Positions 1 to 7,765 of a stretch of DNA of 8,475 nucleotides are shown one piece after another. A model generated the notes under the pieces. That model searched no databases, was not told the origin of the DNA, and worked only from the letters and a program-made list of their open reading frames with translations. Numbering within the stretch: the stretch's first letter is position 1; every line of letters begins with the position of its first letter. The stretch covers positions 1-8,475 of the forward strand of contig QHUE01000110.1 in NCBI GenBank assembly GCA_003221825.1, given 5' to 3'. Source of the stretch: Gemmatimonadota bacterium (lineage in GTDB: Bacteria > Gemmatimonadota > Gemmatimonadetes > Gemmatimonadales > GWC2-71-9). The position numbers and the translations under genes were made by a program.

Positions 1-1
1 C

Positions 2-2584
2 GCGAAACGCTGGACGCTCTACTGGCTGTCCTCGATCCACACCGACGTCGGCTACACCGATCTCCAGGAGCGGGCGCTCGAGATCCATCGCAAAAACCTC
101 GACGCGGCGCTCGCGTGGACGGTGACGCATCGCGACTTTCACTTCACCGCCGAGTGCGCGTTGCAGGTGCTGTCGTACCTGGAGAACCGCGCACCCGACG
201 CGGGCGACGCGCTGGTGCAGGCGATCCGCGACGGCAAGATCGGATGGCAGGCGCTGTTCGCGAACATGCTCACCGGCATCCTCGATCACGAAACGTTCGC
301 CCGGCTCGCGTGGCCTGCCGGCAAGCTGGCGCGCGAGCGGGGCCTGACGTTCCTCTCCGCCCAAATCACCGACGTCCCCGGGCAGACGCTCACGTTCCCC
401 ATGCTGCTCGCCGCGAGCGGCGTGAAGTATCTCGCCAGCGGTCCCAACCCCGAACGCGCGGTGCCGCTGCTGCCGGCGTCAGGAGGGGGCGTTACAGAGG
501 GCACGGCCTACCCGCAGCTCTACTACTGGGAGGCGCCGGACGGCAGCCGCGTGCTCCATTGGCGCGCCCACCATTACGGGGACGGTACCCGCTTCGGCTT
601 CGACGTCGGGCCGGACGAAATGGGCCACCGCCTCTCGGACTGGCTGCTCAATCAGCCCGCGTTCCTGGCGCTGAACTGGCCGTATGACGCCGCGTTGCTG
701 TACGGGGCCGATTGGCAGGACAATGCCCCTATGAAGGAAGCGATCGTCGCCAACGTCCAGGAATTCGGCCGGCGGTTCACCTTCCCACGCATCGTCATGG
801 GCCGCGCGGAGGACTTCTTCCGCGATGTCGAACGTCGCTACGGCGCGAAGATTCCCGTGCGGCGCGGCGACACCGGCCTCTACTGGGAAGACGGCGCGGC
901 CTCGACGGCGGCGGAGCTCGCGGCATTTCGGTCCGCCCAGCTGGCCGCTCGCGCGTCGGAGATCGTCGCGATGTGGGACCCTCGGATCGAGCCGCGCGAC
1001 GACGCTGCGCCACAGCGCCGCCGCAGCCGCGCCGATGCGCGCGCCGCGATGTGGCGCGATCTACTCCTCTTCGGCGAGCACACCTGGGGTGCGGACGAGA
1101 GCGTGTCTGCCCCGACGTCGCGGCAGACCGTCGCACAGTGGGAGTACAAGAAACGGTTCCTCGACGCCGGCGCCGCCGCGGCCCGCGATCACCTCAACGA
1201 TGGACTGCTGCGCCTGGGGCATGCGACACGCCCGGGCCGGGGCCGCCTCGTGTTCAACGCGGGCTCGTGGGAGCGGACCGATGTCGGCCGCGTTGCGGGC
1301 GGCGCCGGCAAATCACTCACGAACGATGGGCGGGAGCTCGCGTCGGTCGATCTCGAGGATGGTGATGCGCTCGTTCTGTTCCGCGAGGTGCCGCCGCTCG
1401 GCTATCTGGCGCTGGCCGAAGCAGACCGGCCCCCCCGGCCTCCCTCGGCGGACGGCGAGGCGCTCGAGGCCAAAGCGGGAGGGTTCACGGTCCAGCTCGA
1501 TCCCGCGAGCGGGGCAATTCGATCGCTGACGGGTCCCGACGGCAAAGAGCGGGTGAAGCCGTCGGACTGGGCCGGTCTCAACCAGCTCGTCTATGCGCGC
1601 GGCGGGGAGCACAGTGCGCTCTGGACGTCGGGGGATCGGGACGAGCTGAAGAATCCACCGCAGATCCAGCTCACCCAGGCCAGGCTCGTGCGCTGCCGTC
1701 GCGAACGTCTCCCCGGCATTGGCGCGCGCCTCGTGATCGAGCGCGCGCTGGAGGGCTTCCCGACCCTCACGTCGGTCGTGACGCTCTACGATGAGCTGCC
1801 CTGGGTCGATATCGAGAACCGCATCGTCAAGACCGCGACGCTCGCGAAAGAGGCGCTGTACATCGCGTTCCCCTTCGCCTTCCTCAAGCCCGCCGTCGAT
1901 GTCGAAGTACCGCTCGGCAGGATGGCCGTCGAGAAGGACCAGCAACCGGGGAGCTGCCGCGACTGGTATTGTCACGCGCACTGGGTGTGGCTGCACGAAG
2001 GGAACGACGGCGTGCTGTGGAGCGGCCCCGATACCCCGCTGTTCACGCTGAACGATCTGTTCCGCGGCGCGTGGCGTCGCACCATCGTGCCGGACGGCAC
2101 GCTGTTCGCCTACGCGATGAACAACTACTGGCACACGAATTACGCCGCGTCGCAGGGCGGCCCGGCGACGTTCCGGTTCAGGATCTCGCTGCTCGCCCCG
2201 GGCGACGCGGCGGAGCCGGTGCGCCGCGGCTGGGCGGCATGCGAGCCGCTGTACGAGAGCGCCTCGTACACGAACGAGACGCCCGGGCCCCTGATCGCCA
2301 AGGATCGCGCGCTGTTTTACGGCGACAAAGGCGTGATGATCGTCGGGGCGAAGCCGGCGGACGACGGCGACGGCGTCATCGTGAAAGTCCTCGATGTCGC
2401 CGGACAGGCGCGCAGCGTCGGCGTCTGGCCCGCGGCGTACGCGTTCAAACTGGCCCGACGCACCACCCTCGTCGAACTGAACGGCGACCCGATCGCGGTC
2501 GCCGGCGACGGACGGGCATCGGTCGATCTGGCAGCCTGGGGCGTCGGAGCGGCTCGCCTCTTTACACCGGCTGAGGCTTCCTGA
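2..2584 (+). CDS. GH38-like glycoside hydrolase (alpha-mannosidase superfamily), 5'-truncated by window edge
   Basis: The reading frame is open from base 2 to the TGA at 2582-2584, giving 860 visible residues; the true start lies off the left edge. The visible N-terminus carries IHTDVGYTD (H13, D15), which matches the first zinc-binding HxD of the GH38 catalytic domain. The segment FHFTAECALQVLSYLE follows. TDVPG (D124) sits where GH38 enzymes have the catalytic nucleophile Asp, and GEHTWG (H360) resembles the later metal-ligand His. Residues from about 400 to the end look like the beta-sandwich domains of the family, including VFNAGSWERTDVG and a C-terminal ARLF motif. GH38 enzymes hydrolyse alpha-mannosides with a Zn ion and a retaining mechanism. 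The sequence is divergent from characterised alpha-mannosidases, so substrate is unknown. Export cannot be judged because the N-terminus is missing. No frameshift is visible. The next gene, ppc, follows after 56 bases and has no obvious functional link. Confidence 0.85.
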   Translation, partial: AKRWTLYWLSSIHTDVGYTDLQERALEIHRKNLDAALAWTVTHRDFHFTAECALQVLSYLENRAPDAGDALVQAIRDGKIGWQALFANMLTGILDHETFARLAWPAGKLARERGLTFLSAQITDVPGQTLTFPMLLAASGVKYLASGPNPERAVPLLPASGGGVTEGTAYPQLYYWEAPDGSRVLHWRAHHYGDGTRFGFDVGPDEMGHRLSDWLLNQPAFLALNWPYDAALLYGADWQDNAPMKEAIVANVQEFGRRFTFPRIVMGRAEDFFRDVERRYGAKIPVRRGDTGLYWEDGAASTAAELAAFRSAQLAARASEIVAMWDPRIEPRDDAAPQRRRSRADARAAMWRDLLLFGEHTWGADESVSAPTSRQTVAQWEYKKRFLDAGAAAARDHLNDGLLRLGHATRPGRGRLVFNAGSWERTDVGRVAGGAGKSLTNDGRELASVDLEDGDALVLFREVPPLGYLALAEADRPPRPPSADGEALEAKAGGFTVQLDPASGAIRSLTGPDGKERVKPSDWAGLNQLVYARGGEHSALWTSGDRDELKNPPQIQLTQARLVRCRRERLPGIGARLVIERALEGFPTLTSVVTLYDELPWVDIENRIVKTATLAKEALYIAFPFAFLKPAVDVEVPLGRMAVEKDQQPGSCRDWYCHAHWVWLHEGNDGVLWSGPDTPLFTLNDLFRGAWRRTIVPDGTLFAYAMNNYWHTNYAASQGGPATFRFRISLLAPGDAAEPVRRGWAACEPLYESASYTNETPGPLIAKDRALFYGDKGVMIVGAKPADDGDGVIVKVLDVAGQARSVGVWPAAYAFKLARRTTLVELNGDPIAVAGDGRASVDLAAWGVGAARLFTPAEAS

Positions 2585-2591
2585 GCGGCAA

Positions 2592-2609
2592 GGGGGGGAG
2601 CCGGGGGGG
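2592..2609 (+). repeat. Two G7 tracts (potential G-quadruplex) between the glycosidase and ppc
   Basis: Two runs of seven G (2592-2598 and 2603-2609) are separated by AGCC in the short gap before ppc. They can be parsed as four G3 runs with loops of 1, 4 and 1 bases, which fits the usual G-quadruplex pattern. They lie on the coding strand and would be in the ppc leader RNA. A role in translation or transcription is inference only. Homopolymers of this length are also prone to slippage and sequencing error. Confidence 0.5.
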
Positions 2610-2640
2610 CCGCCGCGATGTCGAGTTTGCTCCGAAGGAC

Positions 2641-5301
2641 GTGCAGCTGCGGGACGATGTCCGCACGCTTGGCGCACTGGTCGGCGACGTGCTGCGCGAG
2701 CAGTGTGGCGACGCGTTCTTCCAGCTCGTCGAGCGCGCCCGGCACGCCGCGATCGCCTCCGCCGACGACGACCTCCATGCGCTGCTGAAAGACCTGCCGC
2801 CGCGCGAAGCCGAAACGCTGGTCCGCGCCTTCGCCACCTACTTCGAGGTCGTCAATCTCGCCGAGCGGATTCATCGCATCCGGCGCCGGCGCGACTATCT
2901 GCGCAGCGCCAGCGATCCGCAGGAGGGCAGTCTCCAGGATACCGCGCGGCGGCTGGCCGCCGCCGGCGTCACACCGCCCGAGATCGCTGCCCTGCTTCAA
3001 CGGCTGCGGATCGAACCCGTATTCACCGCACATCCCACCGAAGCGACGCGGCGCACGCTGCTCGAAAAGGAGCAGGTGATCGGCCGGCTGCTGGTCGAGC
3101 GGCTCGATCCGTCCCGTACGCCGGATGAAGAGCGTGCCGCCCTGGCACGGATCCGCGAAGAAGTCACCGCTGCGTGGCAAACCGATCCGCAGCCGTCGGC
3201 ACGCCCCTCCGTCATGGACGAGCTCGAGAATGTGCTCTTCTATCTGACGGACATCGTCTACCGGATCGTCGCGCCGTTCTCCGAAGAGGTCGAAGCAGCG
3301 GTGCACAAGGCGTACGACGTCGAAGTACCCACGCGGCCGGTGTTGCGGTTTGGCTCCTGGGTCGGCGGCGACATGGACGGCAATCCCAACGTCGGCGCGG
3401 AGACGCTGCGCGCTGCGCTGGCGCGCCAACGCGATCTCGTGCTCGATCGGTATCGCGGAGAGGCTGCGGAGCTGGCGCGCCGCCTGTCGCAGTCGGGAAG
3501 TCGCACGGGCGTGAGCGACGCGGTGCGCGAGCGCGTCGCGACCTACGGCGTCCAATTCCCCACCGCGCTGGCGGCGATCCCGCCGCGCTACCACGACATG
3601 CCGTATCGGGTGCTGTTTCGCCTCATCGCGGCCCGGCTGGAGGCCACCAGGCGTGATGCACCGGAGGGTTACGCTGGCGCCGCCGAGCTCGAGCGTGACC
3701 TGGGCGTGGTCCTCGCGAGTCTGCACGCGCACCGGGGCGAGCACGCGGGCCTGTTCGGTGTGCGGCGGCTGCTGCGCCGCGTCGAGACATTCGGTTTTCA
3801 CCTCGCCACGATCGACCTGCGGCAACACGCGCAGGTGCATCGCGCCGTGCTCGCGACGTTATTGCGCGACCCGGAGTGGGGTACGCGCGCTCCAGCCGAC
3901 CGCCTGGCGCGGCTACGGCTAGTGCTCGAGCGCCGCGAGGAGCCCTCGGGATCGCCCGACGCCGAGGCTGCGCGGACGCTGGACGTCTTCAAGGCGATCG
4001 CCGACTGCCGCGCGCGGTTCGGGCCCGACGCCGTGGGACCCTACATCATCAGCATGGCGCAGGGCGCAGACGACGTCTTCGCCGTTCTGGTGCTCGCCCG
4101 GTGGGGTGGTCTCGCGCGATCCGGCCACATCCCGCTCGACGTCGCCCCCCTCTTCGAAACCGTGGCCGACCTCGAGCGCGCGCCCATCGTGATGCATGCC
4201 CTGTTCGAGGATCCGTACTACCGGGTGCACCTCGCCGCGCGTGGGATGCATCAGATGGTGATGATCGGATACTCCGACAGTAACAAGGACGCCGGCATCG
4301 GCGCGGCGCGTTGGGCGCTGCATCGGGGGCAAGCGGCGCTCGTGGAAACGACCGACCGGTCCGGCATCGATCTCACCTTCTTCCACGGCCGCGGCGGCAC
4401 CGTCAGCCGGGGCGGCGGCAAGATCACGAGCGCTATTCGCAGCGCGCCGGCGCGCTCGATCCGGGGACGCTTCCGGATGACAGAGCAGGGTGAAGCCATC
4501 AATGCGAAGTACGGCCTGCGAGGCATCGCCATGCGCACGCTCGAGCAAACCGTCAGCGCGGTGGCGCTCGCGACCGCGCTGCCCCGCACGCCGGACGCAC
4601 GGGAGACGGGTTGGACCAGCGTCATGGACGACATCGCCCGTGACAGCCGGGCGGCCTATCGTGCGCTCGTGTATGACGACCCGCAGTTCGTGGAGTACTT
4701 CCGGCGGGCGACGCCCATCGACGTCATTCAGCGCATGGAAATCGGCAGCCGCCCCGCCTCACGCCAGAGCGCCGATGCCGGCGGCGAGATCGAGCAGCTG
4801 CGCGCGATTCCCTGGGTGTTCGCCTGGACGCAGAGCCGCCATCTGCTGCCCGGCTGGTACGGCCTCGGCACGGCGCTGGACCGTGCCGCCGAGCGCCACG
4901 GCGCGGCGGCGCTGGGCGAGATGATCCGCGGCTGGCCGTTCCTGCGCGCCCTGGTGGACGACGTGGAGATGGTGCTGGGGACGGCGGATCTCGCCATCGC
5001 CGCGCGGTACGCGCGTCTCGCGGGGGAGCTCGGGCGTCACTATCTCCCGCGGATTCGGGCGGAGTTCGATCGCACGGTGGCCAACGTGCTCGCTTTGAAA
5101 CAGGAGCAGGCGCTGCTCGACTCCGACCCCGCGCTGCAGCGCTCGATTCTGCTGCGCAATCCGTATGTCGACCCGATGAGTCTCCTGCAGATCGATCTCC
5201 TGGAGCGGTGGCGCGCCACGGGGCGGCCGGACGACGATGTGTTTCGGGCGCTGCTGGCGACCGTGCGCGGGATCGCGCAAGGGTTGCAGAGCACGGGCTG
5301 A
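2641..5301 (+). CDS. ppc: Phosphoenolpyruvate carboxylase (EC 4.1.1.31)
   Basis: This cytosolic enzyme carboxylates PEP with bicarbonate to oxaloacetate and phosphate, refilling the TCA cycle. From GTG 2641 the protein is 886 residues, close to the 883 of E. coli Ppc. Diagnostic motifs are present in order: FTAHPTEATRR with catalytic H131; GGDMDGNPNVGAET; MIGYSDSNKDAG with D546 and K549; FHGRGGTVSRGGG with R584 and R590; MTEQGEAINAKYG; SRPASRQ; IPWVFAWTQSRHLLPGWYG; and LRNPYVDPMSLLQ near the end. The expected catalytic residues are therefore present. Two positions that bind the inhibitor aspartate in E. coli differ: K773 corresponds to T781 here, and N881 to S884 in the final QSTG. The start is uncertain. 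In-frame codons upstream of 2641 read FAPKD, which looks like Ppc sequence, but the only in-frame start-like codon back to the stop at 2572 is CTG 2581, overlapping the glycosidase stop. The AAGGA at 2635-2639 is too close to GTG 2641 for a normal ribosome site. The next gene begins 18 bases after the stop. Confidence 0.97.
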   Translation: MQLRDDVRTLGALVGDVLREQCGDAFFQLVERARHAAIASADDDLHALLKDLPPREAETLVRAFATYFEVVNLAERIHRIRRRRDYLRSASDPQEGSLQDTARRLAAAGVTPPEIAALLQRLRIEPVFTAHPTEATRRTLLEKEQVIGRLLVERLDPSRTPDEERAALARIREEVTAAWQTDPQPSARPSVMDELENVLFYLTDIVYRIVAPFSEEVEAAVHKAYDVEVPTRPVLRFGSWVGGDMDGNPNVGAETLRAALARQRDLVLDRYRGEAAELARRLSQSGSRTGVSDAVRERVATYGVQFPTALAAIPPRYHDMPYRVLFRLIAARLEATRRDAPEGYAGAAELERDLGVVLASLHAHRGEHAGLFGVRRLLRRVETFGFHLATIDLRQHAQVHRAVLATLLRDPEWGTRAPADRLARLRLVLERREEPSGSPDAEAARTLDVFKAIADCRARFGPDAVGPYIISMAQGADDVFAVLVLARWGGLARSGHIPLDVAPLFETVADLERAPIVMHALFEDPYYRVHLAARGMHQMVMIGYSDSNKDAGIGAARWALHRGQAALVETTDRSGIDLTFFHGRGGTVSRGGGKITSAIRSAPARSIRGRFRMTEQGEAINAKYGLRGIAMRTLEQTVSAVALATALPRTPDARETGWTSVMDDIARDSRAAYRALVYDDPQFVEYFRRATPIDVIQRMEIGSRPASRQSADAGGEIEQLRAIPWVFAWTQSRHLLPGWYGLGTALDRAAERHGAAALGEMIRGWPFLRALVDDVEMVLGTADLAIAARYARLAGELGRHYLPRIRAEFDRTVANVLALKQEQALLDSDPALQRSILLRNPYVDPMSLLQIDLLERWRATGRPDDDVFRALLATVRGIAQGLQSTG

Positions 5302-5305
5302 GGAG
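5301..5305 (+). promoter_or_regulatory. Ribosome binding site for the AAA+ ATPase gene
   Basis: AGGAG begins on the last base of the ppc TGA stop and lies 14 bases before ATG 5320. The spacing is longer than usual. The overlap with the ppc stop suggests translational coupling to ppc. Confidence 0.45.
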
Positions 5306-5319
5306 TTTAACGTCGAGCC

Positions 5320-6813
5320 ATGACACAAGCGACGACACTCGGTGAGCTGAAGCGGACGGAGTGGGCCAGTCCGGCCCGGCGGCAGCGCACCGTCAAAGAT
5401 GAGATGCGCGAGAACCTCGTCTGTCTGCTCGAGAACGGCTCGCCGCTGTTTCCGGGCATCGTGGGGTACGAAGAGACGGTCCTGCCGCAACTCGTGAATG
5501 CGATTCTCTCACGCCACAATTTCATTTTGCTCGGCCTGCGCGGGCAGGCGAAAAGCCGCATCCTGCGCCAGCTCGTCACGCTGCTCGATGAAGAGATTCC
5601 CATCATCAGCGGCAGCGAGGTCAATGACGATCCCTTCGATCCGATCTCCAAGTACGGCCGCGAGCTGATCGCCGAGCGCGGCGACGGCACCCCCATCGCG
5701 TGGCTGCCGCGCGAGGTCCGCTTCGTCGAAAAGCTCGCGACGCCGGACGTCACGATCGCCGACATCATCGGCGACGTCGATCCGATCAAGGCCGCGCGCG
5801 GCGGGCATCTCCTGTCCGACGAGCTGACGATGCATTTCGGCCTGCTGCCGCGCGCCAACCGCGGGATCTTCGCGATCAACGAGCTGCCGGACCTGGCGGG
5901 CAAGATTCAGGTGGGGCTGTTCAACATCATGCAGGAAGGTGACGTCCAGATCAAAGGCTATCCCGTGCGGCTCAGTCTGGACGTGGCCCTGGTCTTCACG
6001 GCGAACCCCGAGGACTACACGGCCCGCGGCAAGATCATCACGCCGCTCAAGGACCGCATCGGCTCGGAGATCACCACCCATTATCCGCTCACCGTCGAGC
6101 TGGGGACGGCGATTACGCAGCAGGAGGCATGGGTCGATCGCAATGGCGGCCCGCGGTCCATCCGCGTCCCCGATTTCATGGCGGAGCTGATCGAGCGAAT
6201 CGCGTTCGAGGCGCGCGAGGACAAGCGCGTGGACCGCCGCAGCGGCGTGTCGCAACGACTCCCGATCAGCGTCCTGGACAACGTGCTGTCGAACGCGGAG
6301 CGGCGCACCATCGTCACCAAAGAGAAGACCGTCGTGCCGCGCATTTCCGACGTGTACGCCGCGCTGCCGGCCATCACCGGCAAGCTCGAGCTCGAGTACG
6401 AGGGTGAGCTGCAGGGCTCCGAGACGATCGCCAAAGACCTGATTCGGCGCGCGGCGGGCCGCACGTTCGAGGGCCGCGTGGGCGGCGCCAACGTCGACGA
6501 CATCGTCCACTGGTTCGATGAAGGCGGCGCGCTCAAGATCACCCCGGACGAGCGTTCCGAGGCGCTGCTGAAGGGCTTCACCGTCGTTCCCGGCCTCCTC
6601 GATCTGATCGATCAGGTCGGGCTCGCCGGCAAGAAAGATCCCGCCACGATGGTGTCGGCCTGCGAGCTGGTGCTCGAAGGGCTCGTCGCCGAGAAGCGCA
6701 TCGCGCGCAGCGAAGAGCTCGGCTACGTCCGCGCGCGGGCGGAGCAGAAACCTCCGTTCGGAAAAGGGCCCACCGGAGGGGGCCCAGGAGCGGGTCCCAA
6801 CCTGTTCACGTAG
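5320..6813 (+). CDS. MoxR/magnesium-chelatase-type AAA+ ATPase
   Basis: The 497-residue protein belongs to the AAA+ group often labelled magnesium chelatase or sigma-54-interacting regulator in automatic annotation. The Walker A motif is GLRGQAKS (residues 72-79). The Walker B-like strand is IFAINE (183-188), with Asn in place of the usual Asp but with the catalytic Glu kept. Sensor 1 is in FTANPEDYT around N229, and PLKDRIGSEI follows as an arginine-finger-like region. The N-terminus has TVKDEMRENL and PLFPGIVGYEETV, typical of the group. The C-terminal half (about 290-470) is mainly helical lid sequence, and the last 20 residues are a Gly/Pro-rich tail. Such ATPases usually act as chaperones that remodel or insert cofactors into partners, often with a neighbouring VWA-domain protein. 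No VWA gene is visible here; the next gene is an SPFH protein. It is probably not a true BchI/ChlI magnesium chelatase, since no other chlorophyll-pathway gene is present. ATG 5320 is chosen because the preceding stop and the family-like N-terminus agree with it. Confidence 0.9.
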   Translation: MTQATTLGELKRTEWASPARRQRTVKDEMRENLVCLLENGSPLFPGIVGYEETVLPQLVNAILSRHNFILLGLRGQAKSRILRQLVTLLDEEIPIISGSEVNDDPFDPISKYGRELIAERGDGTPIAWLPREVRFVEKLATPDVTIADIIGDVDPIKAARGGHLLSDELTMHFGLLPRANRGIFAINELPDLAGKIQVGLFNIMQEGDVQIKGYPVRLSLDVALVFTANPEDYTARGKIITPLKDRIGSEITTHYPLTVELGTAITQQEAWVDRNGGPRSIRVPDFMAELIERIAFEAREDKRVDRRSGVSQRLPISVLDNVLSNAERRTIVTKEKTVVPRISDVYAALPAITGKLELEYEGELQGSETIAKDLIRRAAGRTFEGRVGGANVDDIVHWFDEGGALKITPDERSEALLKGFTVVPGLLDLIDQVGLAGKKDPATMVSACELVLEGLVAEKRIARSEELGYVRARAEQKPPFGKGPTGGGPGAGPNLFT

Positions 6814-6828
6814 GCCCCTTTCACATCC

Positions 6829-6833
6829 GGGAG
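6829..6833 (+). promoter_or_regulatory. Ribosome binding site for the SPFH gene
   Basis: GGGAG lies five bases before ATG 6839, a good Shine-Dalgarno match with acceptable spacing. It supports this ATG as the start. Confidence 0.6.
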
Positions 6834-6838
6834 TCGCC

Positions 6839-7765
6839 ATGGGCGAGCTCGTCTTTGGTCTTGTGCTCCTCGCGGTCGCTTTTTTCCTCCGCCTCGGCGC
6901 TGCCACCGTCCGCGGCGACACGGCCGCCGGCCGGCCGATCAGCGGCACGCTGCGCATTCTCAGCTACGTGGCGCTGGCGATCGGCGTCATCACCGTGCTC
7001 GGATCCACGGCGGTCGTCATCAATGCCGGCGAAGTCGGCGTGCGGCACGCCTTCGGCACGGTCGATCCGAAGCCGCTGCTTCCCGGGATTCGGGTGGTGA
7101 CGCCATGGTCGTCGGTCGAGCGTTTCACGACACGCGAGGAGCAGTATCCCTTCACGGGGGACCAGGTCGAGGAAATCGCCGCGCTGTCCAGCGAGCAGAT
7201 GGGGATGACGGTGGATGTCGGCATTCGCTGGCAGATCGACCCGCAGCAGGCGTCGCGGATCTACACAGAGATCGGCGACGAGAGCCAGATCCATAGCGCC
7301 GTGCGCAACGCCATCCGCAAGGGCGTTCGCGATGGCATGGTCCAATACTCGATCAATGACATCTCGAAGCGCACGAGAATCGCGCAGACAATGGAAGCAC
7401 TGGTGGATTCGGCGCTCGTCACGCAGCCGCGCGCCGGTGGGCCGCCGTTCCGCATCGCGACGGTGACGGCGTTCTTCCTGCGGGATCTCCAGCCGCCCGC
7501 GCAGGTCGTGCAGGCGATCAACAACAAGATCGCGCAGGAGCAGCAGGTCGAGACCGAGCGCCACCGCGTCGAGGTCGCCCGCCTGCAGGCCGAGCAGCAG
7601 CGGCTGCTGAATACGACGCTCACACCGGAAGCGCTGACGCGGCAGTATTTCGACGTGCTGCGGGAGCTGAAGTCGTCCAACAACCTCGTGATTCTCGTCC
7701 CGACGCAGGGCGGCATCCCGATGCTGAACATCGGAGATCTCCGACGCAACCTTCGTCAGCCGTAA
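6839..7765 (+). CDS. SPFH/Band 7 (prohibitin-like) membrane protein
   Basis: The 308-residue protein has two hydrophobic N-terminal segments, at about residues 3-17 (LVFGLVLLAVAFFL) and 40-61 (ILSYVALAIGVITVLGS). The SPFH domain begins right after the second one, with VVINAGEVGVRHAFGTV, LLPGIRVVTPWSSVERF and an RTREEQ-like stretch (FTTREEQYPF). It runs to roughly residue 225. A charged, Gln/Glu-rich segment at about 220-265 (QEQQVETERHRVEVARLQAE) is a likely coiled coil. The tail VILVPTQGGIPML is typical of prohibitin-family C-termini. SPFH proteins form large membrane-bound rings or scaffolds and often regulate proteases or membrane domains. Length and layout fit a complete prohibitin-like protein. 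It starts 25 bases after the AAA+ ATPase gene, so the two may work together, although direct partnership is inference. Its TAA stop (7763-7765) overlaps the coding frame of the following kinase-like gene. Confidence 0.9.
   Translation: MGELVFGLVLLAVAFFLRLGAATVRGDTAAGRPISGTLRILSYVALAIGVITVLGSTAVVINAGEVGVRHAFGTVDPKPLLPGIRVVTPWSSVERFTTREEQYPFTGDQVEEIAALSSEQMGMTVDVGIRWQIDPQQASRIYTEIGDESQIHSAVRNAIRKGVRDGMVQYSINDISKRTRIAQTMEALVDSALVTQPRAGGPPFRIATVTAFFLRDLQPPAQVVQAINNKIAQEQQVETERHRVEVARLQAEQQRLLNTTLTPEALTRQYFDVLRELKSSNNLVILVPTQGGIPMLNIGDLRRNLRQP

Noticed and set aside
1313..2677. 454-codon open frame on the - strand, opposite the glycosidase
   Set aside because: It is a mirror of the GC-rich coding frame on the + strand, is Arg-rich, and has no recognisable motif; the + strand protein is clearly the real one.
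2317..3840. 507-codon open frame on the - strand across the glycosidase end and ppc
   Set aside because: It spans a real gene boundary antisense to two well-supported proteins and shows no domain; long antisense frames are expected at this GC content.
5320..6813. True magnesium chelatase subunit (BchI/ChlI) of chlorophyll synthesis
   Set aside because: The motifs fit the broader MoxR-like group and no other tetrapyrrole or photosynthesis gene is present in the window.
6761..6822. Possible hairpin: GAAAAGGGCC (6761-6770) pairing with GGCCCCTTTC (6813-6822), 9 of 10 bases
   Set aside because: The 42-base loop is long, most of the element is coding, no T-run follows, and the SPFH gene starts 17 bases later, so it is not a convincing terminator.
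5509..6957. 482-codon open frame on the - strand opposite the AAA+ ATPase
   Set aside because: It is antisense to a gene with Walker A, Walker B and sensor motifs and its own product has no recognisable family.
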